Origin: an uncultured Bacteroidales bacterium | Lineage (GTDB): Bacteria > Bacteroidota > Bacteroidia > Bacteroidales > Bacteroidaceae | Reading direction: 5' to 3' | Length of the DNA: 64,000 bases | NCBI GenBank assembly: GCA_902787575.1 | Contig: CADAGX010000001.1 | Span: 62,001 to 126,000 of the forward strand | Part shown: piece by piece, positions 17,650 through 26,595 of the stretch | Position numbering within the stretch: the first letter of the stretch is position 1 | Layout: each line of letters starts with the position of its first letter | The notes under the pieces: generated by a model | Databases searched by the model: none | What the model was told of the DNA's origin: nothing | The model's input: the letters and a program-made list of their open reading frames with translations, nothing else | Program-made: the position numbers and the translations under genes

Positions 17650-20600
17650 CTACTTCACCACCACCTTGCGCGAGAACTGGCTGTGCGCACCCGAAACCTG
17701 CACCACGTAGATGCCCTTCGACGGGGCGGAGAGCAGGACATCGGTACCAGAAGCGCTGGCGCAGAGCTGACCGGAGGCAGAGACTAGCTTCACGGTTGCA
17801 GGCTCGCAGTTCTGCACTCGCACGGCCTTGCCTACTACGCGCACGCTGGCAGCAGCGCTGAGCATTTCTGAATAGTCAGTAGGCGGCTCCGTGCCAAAGT
17901 ATTCGCCTTTTATCGTCTCGCGGAACACATCTACGGTGATGCGATAGTAGCCGTCGGAGCCGATGGACCACTTGTTGTCCGACCCGAAGTTGTACATGAC
18001 GCGCTCGGCCGCCGTGATGGCCGCATCCTGACGATAAGGATGCAGGTGCTTGGGCGACCAACCGTACTGGCCGAGAATCTTGAAGCGTTTGGCTTCGACG
18101 TTGCCCTCGTATGCCTTCAGTTCGCCCATCCATGTGAACTCGTGCGGATTCGCTTCGCTGCGGATCATCTGCTTGCCGTACCCGAGACGCCACTCCACGT
18201 CCTGTCCCGAGCTGACGCAGCCGCCCTGAATCCACGCGTCGTACCACGGACTGAAGGCTTCGCCCGAGACTGTCAACTTGGTGGCATCGAAGACGAAACG
18301 ATAGGCATCGTGGCCGAAGAGCACCGTCCATGCGCCGGCTACCGAGTCGCGCGAGGCGGAGCACTCCACATCATTGCAGATGATGTTGCTGCCGGGCTGC
18401 TTCGGGCCGTAGTACTGCGAGGTGATGCGGCGGATAGGAGTGTTGATGATATAGAGCGTGCCGGGTCGCATGGCGCCGTGGAAGTGATACGTGCCGTCGT
18501 CCCAGCGTTCCAGCGGAAACACTTCGTCGTTCAGTGCAGAGCCAGTGGCGTAGTATGACGTGCGAGCCGTGGACGGCGGAGTGACAAGTTCGGTCTGCAC
18601 GGGTGTGCCGGCCTCTACGGCCGAGCGCTGGAAGTCGCCTTTCACACGCAACACGATCTGTGTGGCACACGACGTGGTGGGCACCGACACGGTGAGCGTC
18701 TGTGTCTTAGCGTCGTAGGAATAGCTGTCGGCCGACAGCTCAGTGCTATTCAGCATGACACCCTGCGGCGCTGACTTCAGTCCGAGGAATTGCACCTGCC
18801 AAGCACGGCTCTCGGGAATGCCCGGATAGGAACCCTCGCGGGCAGCGATGCGCAGTTCCGCGCCATCGGCGAGCAATGTGTGGCGGAAATAAGTATTGGC
18901 TACCTTGTCGGTCTCGTAGTCCTGATTCGTGCCATCGTCTTCGTAAAAGCGACCCGTGCCAGGAGCACCCGGAGCAACCAGGAGAACAATGGTAGAAGGT
19001 GTGGTCTGTACGGTGCGCTGCACAGGATAGTTCACGATGACGGAGCCCGGACGATAGTAGACAGGAAACTCATCGGTGGTGAAACTGTCCTTGAAGGCAC
19101 GTCCGCCCTGCACCAACTGGTTGTGCGTGACATCCCACCAGGCGCCTTCGGGCAGCCACACAGTGCGCTGGCTCACGTTATCGACTGAAGGCGTATAGAT
19201 GGGAGCCACCAGAATATCGTTGCCAAACATGTATTCGTCTTCGTAGGTGTATGCTTCGTTGGCTTCGGGCCAGTCGTAATAGAGCGGACGGTTGATGCCC
19301 ACGCCGGTCTCGTACGTCTCGCGCGCAGCGGTGTAGAGATAAGGGAACATTTTGTAGCGCAGACGTACGGTTTCGCGCAGTTGTCTGAAATTGCTGTACT
19401 TCCAGATGCGACGCTCCAGACGCGAAGCATTGGTGGCGTGTGTGCGGAAGATGGGCGTATAGACGCCAAACTGCAGCCAGCGCTGCAAGATTTCCGGGTC
19501 GTTATTGCCGCTCTGGTGGCCGCCGAGGTCGTGGCCCCAATAGTCGTAGCAAACATTGCTGGCCGTACTGGTGAAGTAGATCTGATACTGCAGCGTGGTC
19601 CAAGCAGCGTTGCAGTCGCCGCTGAAACAAATGGGATAGCGATGGTTGCCCAGTCCGCCCCAGCGATGATAGATAACAGGGCGGAGATTCGGGCGGTTGC
19701 GCTTCATATCGTTGAAGAACACGTGGTTGCACCAGAATGTCTCGCCGAGCGGCAGATTGTCGCTCACAAGCAGATGCTGCTGCCAGTCGAGCCACCAGAA
19801 GTCAACGCCCTCAGCCTCGTGGTCGCGAATGATATTCTTGAAGAATGCCTTCGTGAATGTGTAATCCTCGATGGCCCACGGAATTTTCTCGGTAGACGAG
19901 CTGGAATACCCGAGGTCGGCCTTCATGGCGGCGTAGTAATCCTCCTTGCTCGACACGCCGTCGGCAGGATGCAGGTTGAGGGCCGTCTTGAGACCATGCG
20001 TGTGCATATACTTGATGAGGTTCTCAGGATTGGGGATGAGCGTCTTATTCCAGCTCCAGCCCGTCCAGCCACTCTTATGCCAGTCCATGTCCATGATGAT
20101 GACGTCCATCGGGATGTCGTTCGACTCCACATCGCGAATGATCTGCTGGAAATCGCTTTGCGAGTAAGCCATATAACGACTGTACCAATAGCCGAAAATG
20201 TATTTGGGCGGCAGTGGCACACGGCCTCCCACCTTGATGTAGTCGGAGAGGCAGCCCTTGTAGTCGTGGCCGTAACCGAGGAAGTACCAGTCGGTGGCCG
20301 TGGGGTCTACAGGTTGTGCCCACCAGTCGAAGCCATCGGCATTGGGCTCCAAGGCAAACGTGGTGCTGCCGTCGCCGCGCTTTGTGGCCGGACTTTCGTC
20401 GATGACCGACCAGCCGGCACGCGAGACGAGTCCTTTCTCCAGTTTGTGCCGCAGATTGTCGCCCCACTGCTGGTCGAGCGTGCGGTTGGTGCCCTTCAGG
20501 TTGAGCGCGTCGTCCTTGCCGGGATACCAAGTGCACGTGTTGCCGTTCATCTCGAATGAGATGCTCAGGTTGGCGGGCGACTTATCCGACTCCTTAGGCA

Positions 20601-20922
20601 CCGAATTCTGCTTGTAGCGAAGCGTCAGGTCGGCTGTCTTGATGACCAAGTATGCTCCGTCCGTCTCTGTCGTAAATTCTGGCACGGGCAGGCGGCGGTT
20701 CACCACAGCAAAAGTAGCCCGGTCCTCGAACTTCGCCGTACTGCTATACTGAATACGAATCATACGACTGGTGAGCACCGTGAAACGCACCTTGCCGCTC
20801 ACCACCACGGCTGCAGGATCGGCCACAGGATTCCACGCCTCTTCGGCGAACAAGTTGGCGGCCGCAGCCACAAGTGCCACGACACAAACGATGCGGCGCA
20901 GCGAAAGAAGAATTCTCGTCAT
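17650..20922 (-). CDS. Glycoside hydrolase family 31 (alpha-glucosidase type) with SusE/F-like C-terminal modules
   Basis: 1090 residues with a signal peptide (VVALVAAAANLFA). The GH31 barrel is clear: MDVIIMDMDWHKSGW, then VDFWWLDWQ with the probable nucleophile Asp379, and CFSGDCNAAW with the probable acid/base Asp436. A beta-sandwich follows (VAPIYTPSVDNVSQRTVWLP). After about residue 760 come modules resembling SusE/SusF starch-binding domains (FKILGQYGW, DNKWSIGSDGYYRITVDVF). The last 60 residues form a sorting-like tail ending YVVQVSGAHSQFSRKVVVK. GH31 enzymes mostly cleave alpha-glucosidic or alpha-xylosidic bonds; the attached modules favour an alpha-glucan. It is much longer than a typical GH31. 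No SusC/D genes adjoin. Confidence 0.9.
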   Translation of the reverse strand: MTRILLSLRRIVCVVALVAAAANLFAEEAWNPVADPAAVVVSGKVRFTVLTSRMIRIQYSSTAKFEDRATFAVVNRRLPVPEFTTETDGAYLVIKTADLTLRYKQNSVPKESDKSPANLSISFEMNGNTCTWYPGKDDALNLKGTNRTLDQQWGDNLRHKLEKGLVSRAGWSVIDESPATKRGDGSTTFALEPNADGFDWWAQPVDPTATDWYFLGYGHDYKGCLSDYIKVGGRVPLPPKYIFGYWYSRYMAYSQSDFQQIIRDVESNDIPMDVIIMDMDWHKSGWTGWSWNKTLIPNPENLIKYMHTHGLKTALNLHPADGVSSKEDYYAAMKADLGYSSSSTEKIPWAIEDYTFTKAFFKNIIRDHEAEGVDFWWLDWQQHLLVSDNLPLGETFWCNHVFFNDMKRNRPNLRPVIYHRWGGLGNHRYPICFSGDCNAAWTTLQYQIYFTSTASNVCYDYWGHDLGGHQSGNNDPEILQRWLQFGVYTPIFRTHATNASRLERRIWKYSNFRQLRETVRLRYKMFPYLYTAARETYETGVGINRPLYYDWPEANEAYTYEDEYMFGNDILVAPIYTPSVDNVSQRTVWLPEGAWWDVTHNQLVQGGRAFKDSFTTDEFPVYYRPGSVIVNYPVQRTVQTTPSTIVLLVAPGAPGTGRFYEDDGTNQDYETDKVANTYFRHTLLADGAELRIAAREGSYPGIPESRAWQVQFLGLKSAPQGVMLNSTELSADSYSYDAKTQTLTVSVPTTSCATQIVLRVKGDFQRSAVEAGTPVQTELVTPPSTARTSYYATGSALNDEVFPLERWDDGTYHFHGAMRPGTLYIINTPIRRITSQYYGPKQPGSNIICNDVECSASRDSVAGAWTVLFGHDAYRFVFDATKLTVSGEAFSPWYDAWIQGGCVSSGQDVEWRLGYGKQMIRSEANPHEFTWMGELKAYEGNVEAKRFKILGQYGWSPKHLHPYRQDAAITAAERVMYNFGSDNKWSIGSDGYYRITVDVFRETIKGEYFGTEPPTDYSEMLSAAASVRVVGKAVRVQNCEPATVKLVSASGQLCASASGTDVLLSAPSKGIYVVQVSGAHSQFSRKVVVK

Positions 20923-20951
20923 TCTTGGTCTGATTTATGTATTATTTTGCG

Positions 20952-20959
20952 CAAAGGTA
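20952..20959 (-). promoter_or_regulatory. -7 element for the GH31 gene
   Basis: TACCTTTG on the minus strand, about 30 nt before the start at 20922. A correctly spaced -33 element is not evident. Confidence 0.4.
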
Positions 20960-21090
20960 CGTATTATTTTACAAACTACGGCACAACACCGCACTTTTTA
21001 ACACAAAACGCCAATTGTCCGCGCGTACGTAAATTACACTCGCGCGATGAAAATATGAAAGACGAAAGCCAAAATATAAATATTATTTCG

Positions 21091-21098
21091 TATCTTTG
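21091..21098 (+). promoter_or_regulatory. -7 element for the rml operon
   Basis: TATCTTTG lies 31 nt before the GTG start of rmlC. The -33 region is AT-rich without a clear TTG. It is the only promoter-like site I see before the whole rml to SDR gene run. Confidence 0.5.
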
Positions 21099-21129
21099 CA
21101 AAATGTAAGAACTAAGACAAGCAAAAGAA

Positions 21130-21693
21130 GTGGAAGTAACAAAGACAAGCATAGACGGACTGCTCGTGCTGCAGCCTCGCGTTTTTCGCGACCGGCGCGG
21201 CTACTTCTTTGAGTCGTTCTCGCAGCGAGAATTCGACGAGAAGGTGGCCCCCATCCGTTTCGTGCAGGACAACGAAAGCATGAGCCAGTGCGGTGTAGTA
21301 CGCGGCCTGCACTACCAGCGAGCACCCTACACACAGACGAAATTGGTGCGATGCGTACGCGGTGCTGTGCTTGACGTGGCGGTGGACATACGAAAGGGCT
21401 CACCCACCTACGGGCAGCATGTGGCCGTCGAGCTGACGGAGGAAAACCAACTGCAGTTCTTTATCCCAAAAGGCTTTGCACATGGGTTTGCGGTGCTGTC
21501 GGAAACGGCAGTTTTCGAATATAAATGCGACGAGTTCTACCACCCCGAGTCGGAAGCCGGCGTGAGCATCATGGACCCATCGCTCGGCATAGACTGGCGC
21601 ACACCGCTCACCGAGGCCATACTCAGTGAGAAAGACACGCGCCTGCCCCTGCTGCGCGACATTGAGCCGTGGAGCGAGGCAGCACTTAAATGA
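21130..21693 (+). CDS. rmlC: dTDP-4-dehydrorhamnose 3,5-epimerase
   Basis: 187 residues, the usual length, starting at GTG 21130. It converts dTDP-4-keto-6-deoxy-D-glucose to dTDP-4-keto-L-rhamnose in the cytoplasm. Family landmarks: VFRDRRGYFFESF, FVQDNESMS, VRGLHYQRAPYTQTKLVR with the catalytic His, and IPKGFAHGFAVLSE. It is the first gene of rmlC-rmlD-rmlA-rmlB, all on the plus strand. Its TGA stop overlaps the rmlD ATG (ATGA), which indicates translational coupling. Confidence 0.97.
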   Translation: MEVTKTSIDGLLVLQPRVFRDRRGYFFESFSQREFDEKVAPIRFVQDNESMSQCGVVRGLHYQRAPYTQTKLVRCVRGAVLDVAVDIRKGSPTYGQHVAVELTEENQLQFFIPKGFAHGFAVLSETAVFEYKCDEFYHPESEAGVSIMDPSLGIDWRTPLTEAILSEKDTRLPLLRDIEPWSEAALK

Positions 21694-22631
21694 GAAAGAC
21701 AGACATGGCGCAGACACTGAACATACTCGTTACGGGTGCAAACGGACAACTGGGCCGCGAAGTGCGGTTGCTGGCCCACGAGAGTTGCCATCGCTTCGTC
21801 TTCACCGATGTGGTAGAGACTGAAGGCGAGCAGACGGAGCGGCTGGACATCACAGACGCCGAGGCTGTGCGCCGCTGCGTGCAGGAGAGACATATTCAGG
21901 TTGTCATCAACTGTGCTGCCTACACCAATGTGGACGCTGCCGAGACGGACGAGGCACGAGCCGAACTGCTCAACGCCACAGCGCCGCACAACTTGGCCAT
22001 GGCCATCAGGGAAGCCGGCGGCCTGCTCATTCACATCAGCACGGACTACGTATTCGGTGCCGAGCCATACAACACTCCCTGCCGCGAGGATCAGCAAGGC
22101 ACACCAACCGGCGCCTACGGACGCACGAAGCTGCACGGCGAACAGTTCATCCGCGAGAGCGGTGCGGACTACGTCATCATCCGCACGGCGTGGCTCTACA
22201 GCGAGTATGGGCGGAATTTCCTGAAAACCATGCTGCAACTTACCTCCACGCGCCCCACGCTGAAGGTGGTGTTCGACCAAGTGGGGACACCCACCTACGC
22301 GCTCGATTTGGCACGTGCCATAATGTCTGTCGTGGCGGACTACAATGTATTCAGAACGCAAGCCACGGATACACGTTACCTGCGGGACGGCGTGTATCAC
22401 TACTCCAACGAGGGCGTTTGCTCGTGGTACGACTTCGCCAAGGCGATAGCCGACTTCGCCGGACACATGCAGTGCGACATCCAGCCTTGCCATTCCAACG
22501 AATTCCCGAGCCCCGTGGCGCGCCCCGCATACAGTGTGCTTGACAAGACAAAGATAAAAGAAACCTTCGGCCTGCAGATTCCACACTGGATGGAGTCGCT
22601 GAAGAAGTGTATGGAAAAGATAATGCAATGA
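21690..22631 (+). CDS. rmlD: dTDP-4-dehydrorhamnose reductase
   Basis: 313 residues. It catalyses the final NAD(P)H-dependent step to dTDP-L-rhamnose. The extended-SDR signature is present: [13 protein letters not shown] near the N-terminus, [19 protein letters not shown], and the YGRTKLHGE pair of Tyr and Lys. The start at 21690 overlaps the rmlC stop; a second in-frame ATG at 21705 is possible. The stop overlaps the rmlA start in the same ATGA manner. Its context makes the assignment secure. Confidence 0.97.
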   Translation: MRKTDMAQTLNILVTGANGQLGREVRLLAHESCHRFVFTDVVETEGEQTERLDITDAEAVRRCVQERHIQVVINCAAYTNVDAAETDEARAELLNATAPHNLAMAIREAGGLLIHISTDYVFGAEPYNTPCREDQQGTPTGAYGRTKLHGEQFIRESGADYVIIRTAWLYSEYGRNFLKTMLQLTSTRPTLKVVFDQVGTPTYALDLARAIMSVVADYNVFRTQATDTRYLRDGVYHYSNEGVCSWYDFAKAIADFAGHMQCDIQPCHSNEFPSPVARPAYSVLDKTKIKETFGLQIPHWMESLKKCMEKIMQ

Positions 22632-23527
22632 AAGGAATCGTTTTAGCTGGCGGCAGCGGCACACGCCTCTACCCCATCACGAAAGGAATCAGCAAGCAGC
22701 TGATGCCCATCTACGACAAGCCGATGATATACTACCCCATCAGCGTGCTGATGCAGGCTGGCATCCGCGAGATTCTGATTATCTCCACACCTTTCGACTT
22801 GCCCAGCTTCCGCCGTCTGCTGGGCGACGGAAGCGACTACGGCGTACGCTTCGAATATGCTGAGCAACCGAGTCCCGATGGACTGGCGCAGGCTTTCATC
22901 ATCGGAGCCGACTTCATCGGTTCGGACTGCGCCTGCCTGGTGTTGGGCGACAACATCTTCCACGGAAATGGCTTCACGCCCATGCTGAAGGAAGCTGTGC
23001 GCACGGCAGAAGAGGACGGCAAAGCCACCATCTTTGGCTATTGGGTGAACGACCCCGAGCGCTACGGCGTGGCCGAATTCGACAAGGACGGCAACTGCCT
23101 GAGCATCGAAGAGAAACCCGCACAGCCGAAGAGCAACTATGCCGTGGTGGGACTCTATTTCTACCCAAACAAAGTGGTGGACGTGGCACGCCACATCCAG
23201 CCCAGCGCTCGCGGCGAGTACGAAATCACCACAGTGAACCAGCGTTTCTTGGCCGACGACGAGTTGAAGGTACAGACTCTCGGCCACGGCTTCGCATGGC
23301 TCGACACGGGCACCCACGACTCGCTTTCCGAAGCATCGACTTACATCGAAGTTCTCGAGAAACGACAGGGACTGAAAGTGGGCTGTCTGGAGAGTATCGC
23401 CTTCCGCAAAGGTTGGATTACCGAAGAGAAAATGCGCCAGCTGGCACAGCCCATGATAAAGAACCAGTACGGGCAATATCTGCTGAAGGTCATCGACGAA
23501 GTAAAACGCTACGGCACAGAAATCTAA
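22628..23527 (+). CDS. rmlA: Glucose-1-phosphate thymidylyltransferase
   Basis: 299 residues from the ATG at 22628, which overlaps the rmlD stop; this start gives the expected [18 protein letters not shown]. It joins glucose-1-phosphate and dTTP to make dTDP-glucose, the first committed step of the rhamnose pathway. Other landmarks are [25 protein letters not shown] and [12 protein letters not shown]. Length and motifs match RmlA fully. It is the third gene of the rml operon. Confidence 0.97.
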   Translation: MKGIVLAGGSGTRLYPITKGISKQLMPIYDKPMIYYPISVLMQAGIREILIISTPFDLPSFRRLLGDGSDYGVRFEYAEQPSPDGLAQAFIIGADFIGSDCACLVLGDNIFHGNGFTPMLKEAVRTAEEDGKATIFGYWVNDPERYGVAEFDKDGNCLSIEEKPAQPKSNYAVVGLYFYPNKVVDVARHIQPSARGEYEITTVNQRFLADDELKVQTLGHGFAWLDTGTHDSLSEASTYIEVLEKRQGLKVGCLESIAFRKGWITEEKMRQLAQPMIKNQYGQYLLKVIDEVKRYGTEI

Positions 23528-23547
23528 ATAATCAAAATCAGAAAAAT

Positions 23548-24684
23548 ATGAAACGCAGTATCATCATTACCGGCGGAGCGGGATTCATTGGCAGCCACGT
23601 GGTGCGCCTTTTTGTAAACAAGTATCCCGAGTACCGCATCATCAACCTCGACAAACTTACCTACGCCGGCAATCTGGCGAACCTGAAGGACGTGGAGGAT
23701 GCACCCAACTATCGCTTCGTGCGCCTCGACATCTGCGACTTCGACGCTGTGCTACGACTGATGCTGGAGGAGCACGTGGATGGGATCATCCATCTGGCCG
23801 CCGAGAGCCACGTGGACCGCAGCATCAAGGACCCGTTCACCTTCGCCCGCACAAACGTCATGGGCACGCTGTCACTGCTTCAGGCCGCCAAAGTGTACTG
23901 GGAAACGCTACCCGAAAAGTTCGAAGGCAAGCGTTTCTACCACATCTCCACCGACGAAGTGTACGGTGCGCTGGCGCTTACCAATCCCGAAGGTGTGCCT
24001 TCGCCCTTCACTACGATAGCCAGCAGCGCTGAGCACCACGCAGCCTACGGGCTCGACTTCTTCACCGAACAGACGAAATATCAGCCGCACTCGCCATACT
24101 CGGCCGCTAAGGCTTCGAGCGACCACTTTGTTCGCGCCTATCACGACACGTATGGGATGCCGACCATCGTGACAAACTGCTCAAACAATTACGGCCCCTA
24201 TCAGTTCCCCGAGAAGCTGATTCCACTCTTCATCAATAACATCCGCCACCGCCGGCCACTGCCCGTATATGGCAAGGGCGAGAACGTGCGCGACTGGCTC
24301 TACGTCGAAGACCACGCACGCGCCATTGACGTCATTTTCCACCGCGGCAAGGTTGCCGAGACGTATAACATAGGCGGATTCAACGAATGGAAGAACATCG
24401 ACATCATACACGTCCTTATCAAAACGGTGGACCGCCTGCTGGGACGTCCCGAAGGAGCTGACGAGGACCTCATCACCTACGTTACCGACCGCGCCGGCCA
24501 CGACCTGCGCTATGCCATCGACAGCCGCAAGCTGCAGCGCGAGCTCGGTTGGGAGCCGTCGCTGCAGTTCGAGGAGGGAATAGAGAAGACCGTACGCTGG
24601 TATCTCGAGAATCAGGAGTGGATGGACAACGTGACGAGCGGCGAATACGAGAAGTACTACGAACAAATGTACGCAAACCGATAA
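23548..24684 (+). CDS. rmlB: dTDP-glucose 4,6-dehydratase
   Basis: 378 residues from the ATG at 23548, 20 nt after rmlA. It uses NAD to convert dTDP-glucose to dTDP-4-keto-6-deoxyglucose. Visible: TGGAGFIGSHVV (nucleotide binding, residues 8-19), HLAAESHVDRSI, STDEVYG, and SPYSAAKAS with Tyr184 and Lys188. VTNCSNNYGPYQFPEKLIP is the usual substrate-binding stretch. A small insertion (residues about 145-180, around AYGLDFFTEQTKYQPH) makes it slightly longer than enterobacterial RmlB, as is common in Bacteroidota. Confidence 0.97.
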   Translation: MKRSIIITGGAGFIGSHVVRLFVNKYPEYRIINLDKLTYAGNLANLKDVEDAPNYRFVRLDICDFDAVLRLMLEEHVDGIIHLAAESHVDRSIKDPFTFARTNVMGTLSLLQAAKVYWETLPEKFEGKRFYHISTDEVYGALALTNPEGVPSPFTTIASSAEHHAAYGLDFFTEQTKYQPHSPYSAAKASSDHFVRAYHDTYGMPTIVTNCSNNYGPYQFPEKLIPLFINNIRHRRPLPVYGKGENVRDWLYVEDHARAIDVIFHRGKVAETYNIGGFNEWKNIDIIHVLIKTVDRLLGRPEGADEDLITYVTDRAGHDLRYAIDSRKLQRELGWEPSLQFEEGIEKTVRWYLENQEWMDNVTSGEYEKYYEQMYANR

Positions 24685-24701
24685 ACCAAATCAAGAATAA
24701 A

Positions 24702-25817
24702 ATGAGACACTCCAAACTTTGGGCGGCCGCCGTTGCCTGCCTCTGCTTCCTTCTCGCAGCATGCGACCCGATGCCGCAGCGCGTCACGAGTACCATCACA
24801 AATCCCATCCCGCTGAAATTCGGCGACCCATTCCTGCTGCATGCCAGCGACGGACGCTACTACATGTATGGCACTTCGTTGGCCGACGGATTTGAGGCGT
24901 ACGTGAGCGACAATCTGTTAGATTGGGAGCCGTGCGGTCAGGTTTATAAAGGCGGCAGCGAGACGCAGTGGAACGAAGACTGCTTTTGGGCGCCCGAAGT
25001 TTACGAGCGTGACGGCCGGTATTACATGTTCTACAGCGCAAACTACCGCGTGAACCCGGGGCAGGAAGCCGAGAACTTTAAGATTGGAGTAGCAGTAAGC
25101 GACAGTCCAGCAGGCCCGTTTGAAGATCTGATGAATCGTCCCGTCTTCAATCCGCCCTATCCTGTCATCGATGCCAACGTGCTCTTTACCGACGACAACC
25201 GCTGCTATCTCTACTTCAGCCGCTGCTGCTACAAGCATCCTGTCGAAAGCGAGGTGGCCGACTCGCTGCGCGCCATAGGAAGTTTTGCAGCCATCGAAGA
25301 GAGCTGGGTGTACGGCGTGGAGCTGAAGCCAGACTTCTCGGGCGTCATAGGCGAGCCCGTACTGCTGCTTGCACCGCCCACCAGCCTGAACGATGCACAG
25401 TCGGAGTGGGAAAGCCGCAGTGCCACGCATGGCGAAGTGGGCCGACGCTGGACGGAAGGCAGTTACATCTTCCGCCACGACGGCACATACTACATAATGT
25501 ATAGCGCCAATTCCTACATGGGCAAGTTCTACGCCGTAGGTTACGCCACGTCCGACAATCCGCTCGGTCCCTTCACCAAGGCGCCCAACAACCCCGTGCT
25601 GCAGGAAAACGTAAGTCGCGGCGGCACGGTCATGGGCACTGGCCACAACATGGTACTGACGATGCCCGACGGACAGCGCTACTGCGTTTACCACGGACGC
25701 ATGACAGACAACCCGGCCGAGCGCGTCGTGCTGATGGACCGCCTCAGCATCTCTGACGACGGACTGCTCACCGTAGACGGCCCGACCACCGAACCGCAAG
25801 ACGTGTGCGTGAAATGA
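24702..25817 (+). CDS. Glycoside hydrolase family 43 lipoprotein
   Basis: 371 residues starting at ATG 24702, where a lipoprotein signal begins (AAVACLCFLLAAC). It is a five-bladed propeller glycosidase of the arabinosidase/xylosidase family. The catalytic set can be read: Asp42 in KFGDPFLL, Asp157 in PVIDANVLF and Glu252 in WTEGSYIF. Other blades show YYMFYSANY and YYIMYSANSY. The lipobox suggests an outer- or inner-membrane anchored enzyme removing arabinose or xylose side chains. It follows rmlB by 17 nt and its stop overlaps the next start (ATGA), placing it in the same transcript as rmlCDAB. Exact substrate unknown. Confidence 0.92.
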   Translation: MRHSKLWAAAVACLCFLLAACDPMPQRVTSTITNPIPLKFGDPFLLHASDGRYYMYGTSLADGFEAYVSDNLLDWEPCGQVYKGGSETQWNEDCFWAPEVYERDGRYYMFYSANYRVNPGQEAENFKIGVAVSDSPAGPFEDLMNRPVFNPPYPVIDANVLFTDDNRCYLYFSRCCYKHPVESEVADSLRAIGSFAAIEESWVYGVELKPDFSGVIGEPVLLLAPPTSLNDAQSEWESRSATHGEVGRRWTEGSYIFRHDGTYYIMYSANSYMGKFYAVGYATSDNPLGPFTKAPNNPVLQENVSRGGTVMGTGHNMVLTMPDGQRYCVYHGRMTDNPAERVVLMDRLSISDDGLLTVDGPTTEPQDVCVK

Positions 25818-26584
25818 TGAGTCCGACGCTCTACAACCATCTGCTCACAGGCATGACAGCGACAGCCTTCGTGGTGTTTGTGTGTCTCTACTGTGTGACA
25901 GCCGGCTATGGTCAGTTCCGCACGCGCAGCTGGGGCTGGAGCATCAACAACAAACTGGCGTGGATTCTCATGGAGGCGCCCGCCTTCGCTGTGATGCTCT
26001 ACGTCTGGCTGTCGGCAGGCGCTAGTTGCCACGTGCCGGAGTTCGTGCTGCTTCTGCTCTTCCTGCTTCATTATTTCCAACGCAGTTTCGTCTTCCCGTT
26101 GCTGATGCAGGGTAGCAGCCGTATGCCTGTGGTCATCATGCTCATGGGCGCACTCTTCAACGTCATCAATGGCGTGCTGCAGGGCGGCGGCCTCTACTGG
26201 TTCCCGCCCAAAGCGTACGCACTCGGCACAGAATACCTCGCGCAATGGCACGTGGTGGCAGGCATCGTGCTCTTCTTTGTAGGCCTTGCCATCAACTGGC
26301 ACTCCGACCATGTCATCCGCCACCTGCGGCAACCCGGCGACACGCGCCACTATCTGCCCAGCCGCGGCATGTATCGCTACGTCACAAGTGCCAACTATCT
26401 GGGCGAGATTGTCGAGTGGACGGGCTTCGCACTGGCAGTTTCCAACACGGCGGCTTGGGTCTTCGTGCTTTGGACGGCGGCCAATCTGGTGCCGCGCGCA
26501 CACGCCATCCACCGCAAGTATCGCAGCGAGTTTGGCGATGCTGCCGTGGGCAACCGCAAACGCATTATACCTTATATATATTAA
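25814..26584 (+). CDS. Steroid 5-alpha-reductase family membrane enzyme (3-oxo-5-alpha-steroid 4-dehydrogenase)
   Basis: 256 residues from the ATG at 25814, which overlaps the GH43 stop (ATG at 25817 is an alternative). About six hydrophobic helices. The C-terminal half matches the SRD5A family: GYGQFRTRSWGWSINN near residue 35, the block from INWHSDHVIRHLRQPGDT (residues 160-177) into YLPSRGMYRYVTSANYLGE, then EWTGFALA and a terminal IIPYIY. Known family members reduce the delta4 double bond of 3-oxo-steroids with NADPH to the 5-alpha product. The next two genes, an OYE-type flavoenzyme and an SDR, make the trio described for bile-acid conversion in gut Bacteroidota, where this would be 5AR. 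Substrate is inferred, not shown. Confidence 0.88.
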   Translation: MMSPTLYNHLLTGMTATAFVVFVCLYCVTAGYGQFRTRSWGWSINNKLAWILMEAPAFAVMLYVWLSAGASCHVPEFVLLLLFLLHYFQRSFVFPLLMQGSSRMPVVIMLMGALFNVINGVLQGGGLYWFPPKAYALGTEYLAQWHVVAGIVLFFVGLAINWHSDHVIRHLRQPGDTRHYLPSRGMYRYVTSANYLGEIVEWTGFALAVSNTAAWVFVLWTAANLVPRAHAIHRKYRSEFGDAAVGNRKRIIPYIY

Positions 26585-26595
26585 GCAGAGGAAGA

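Noticed and set aside
23041..23547. N-terminal extension of rmlB reaching back through rmlA
   Set aside because: The region overlaps the rmlA coding sequence in another frame; the Rossmann motif begins right after the ATG at 23548.
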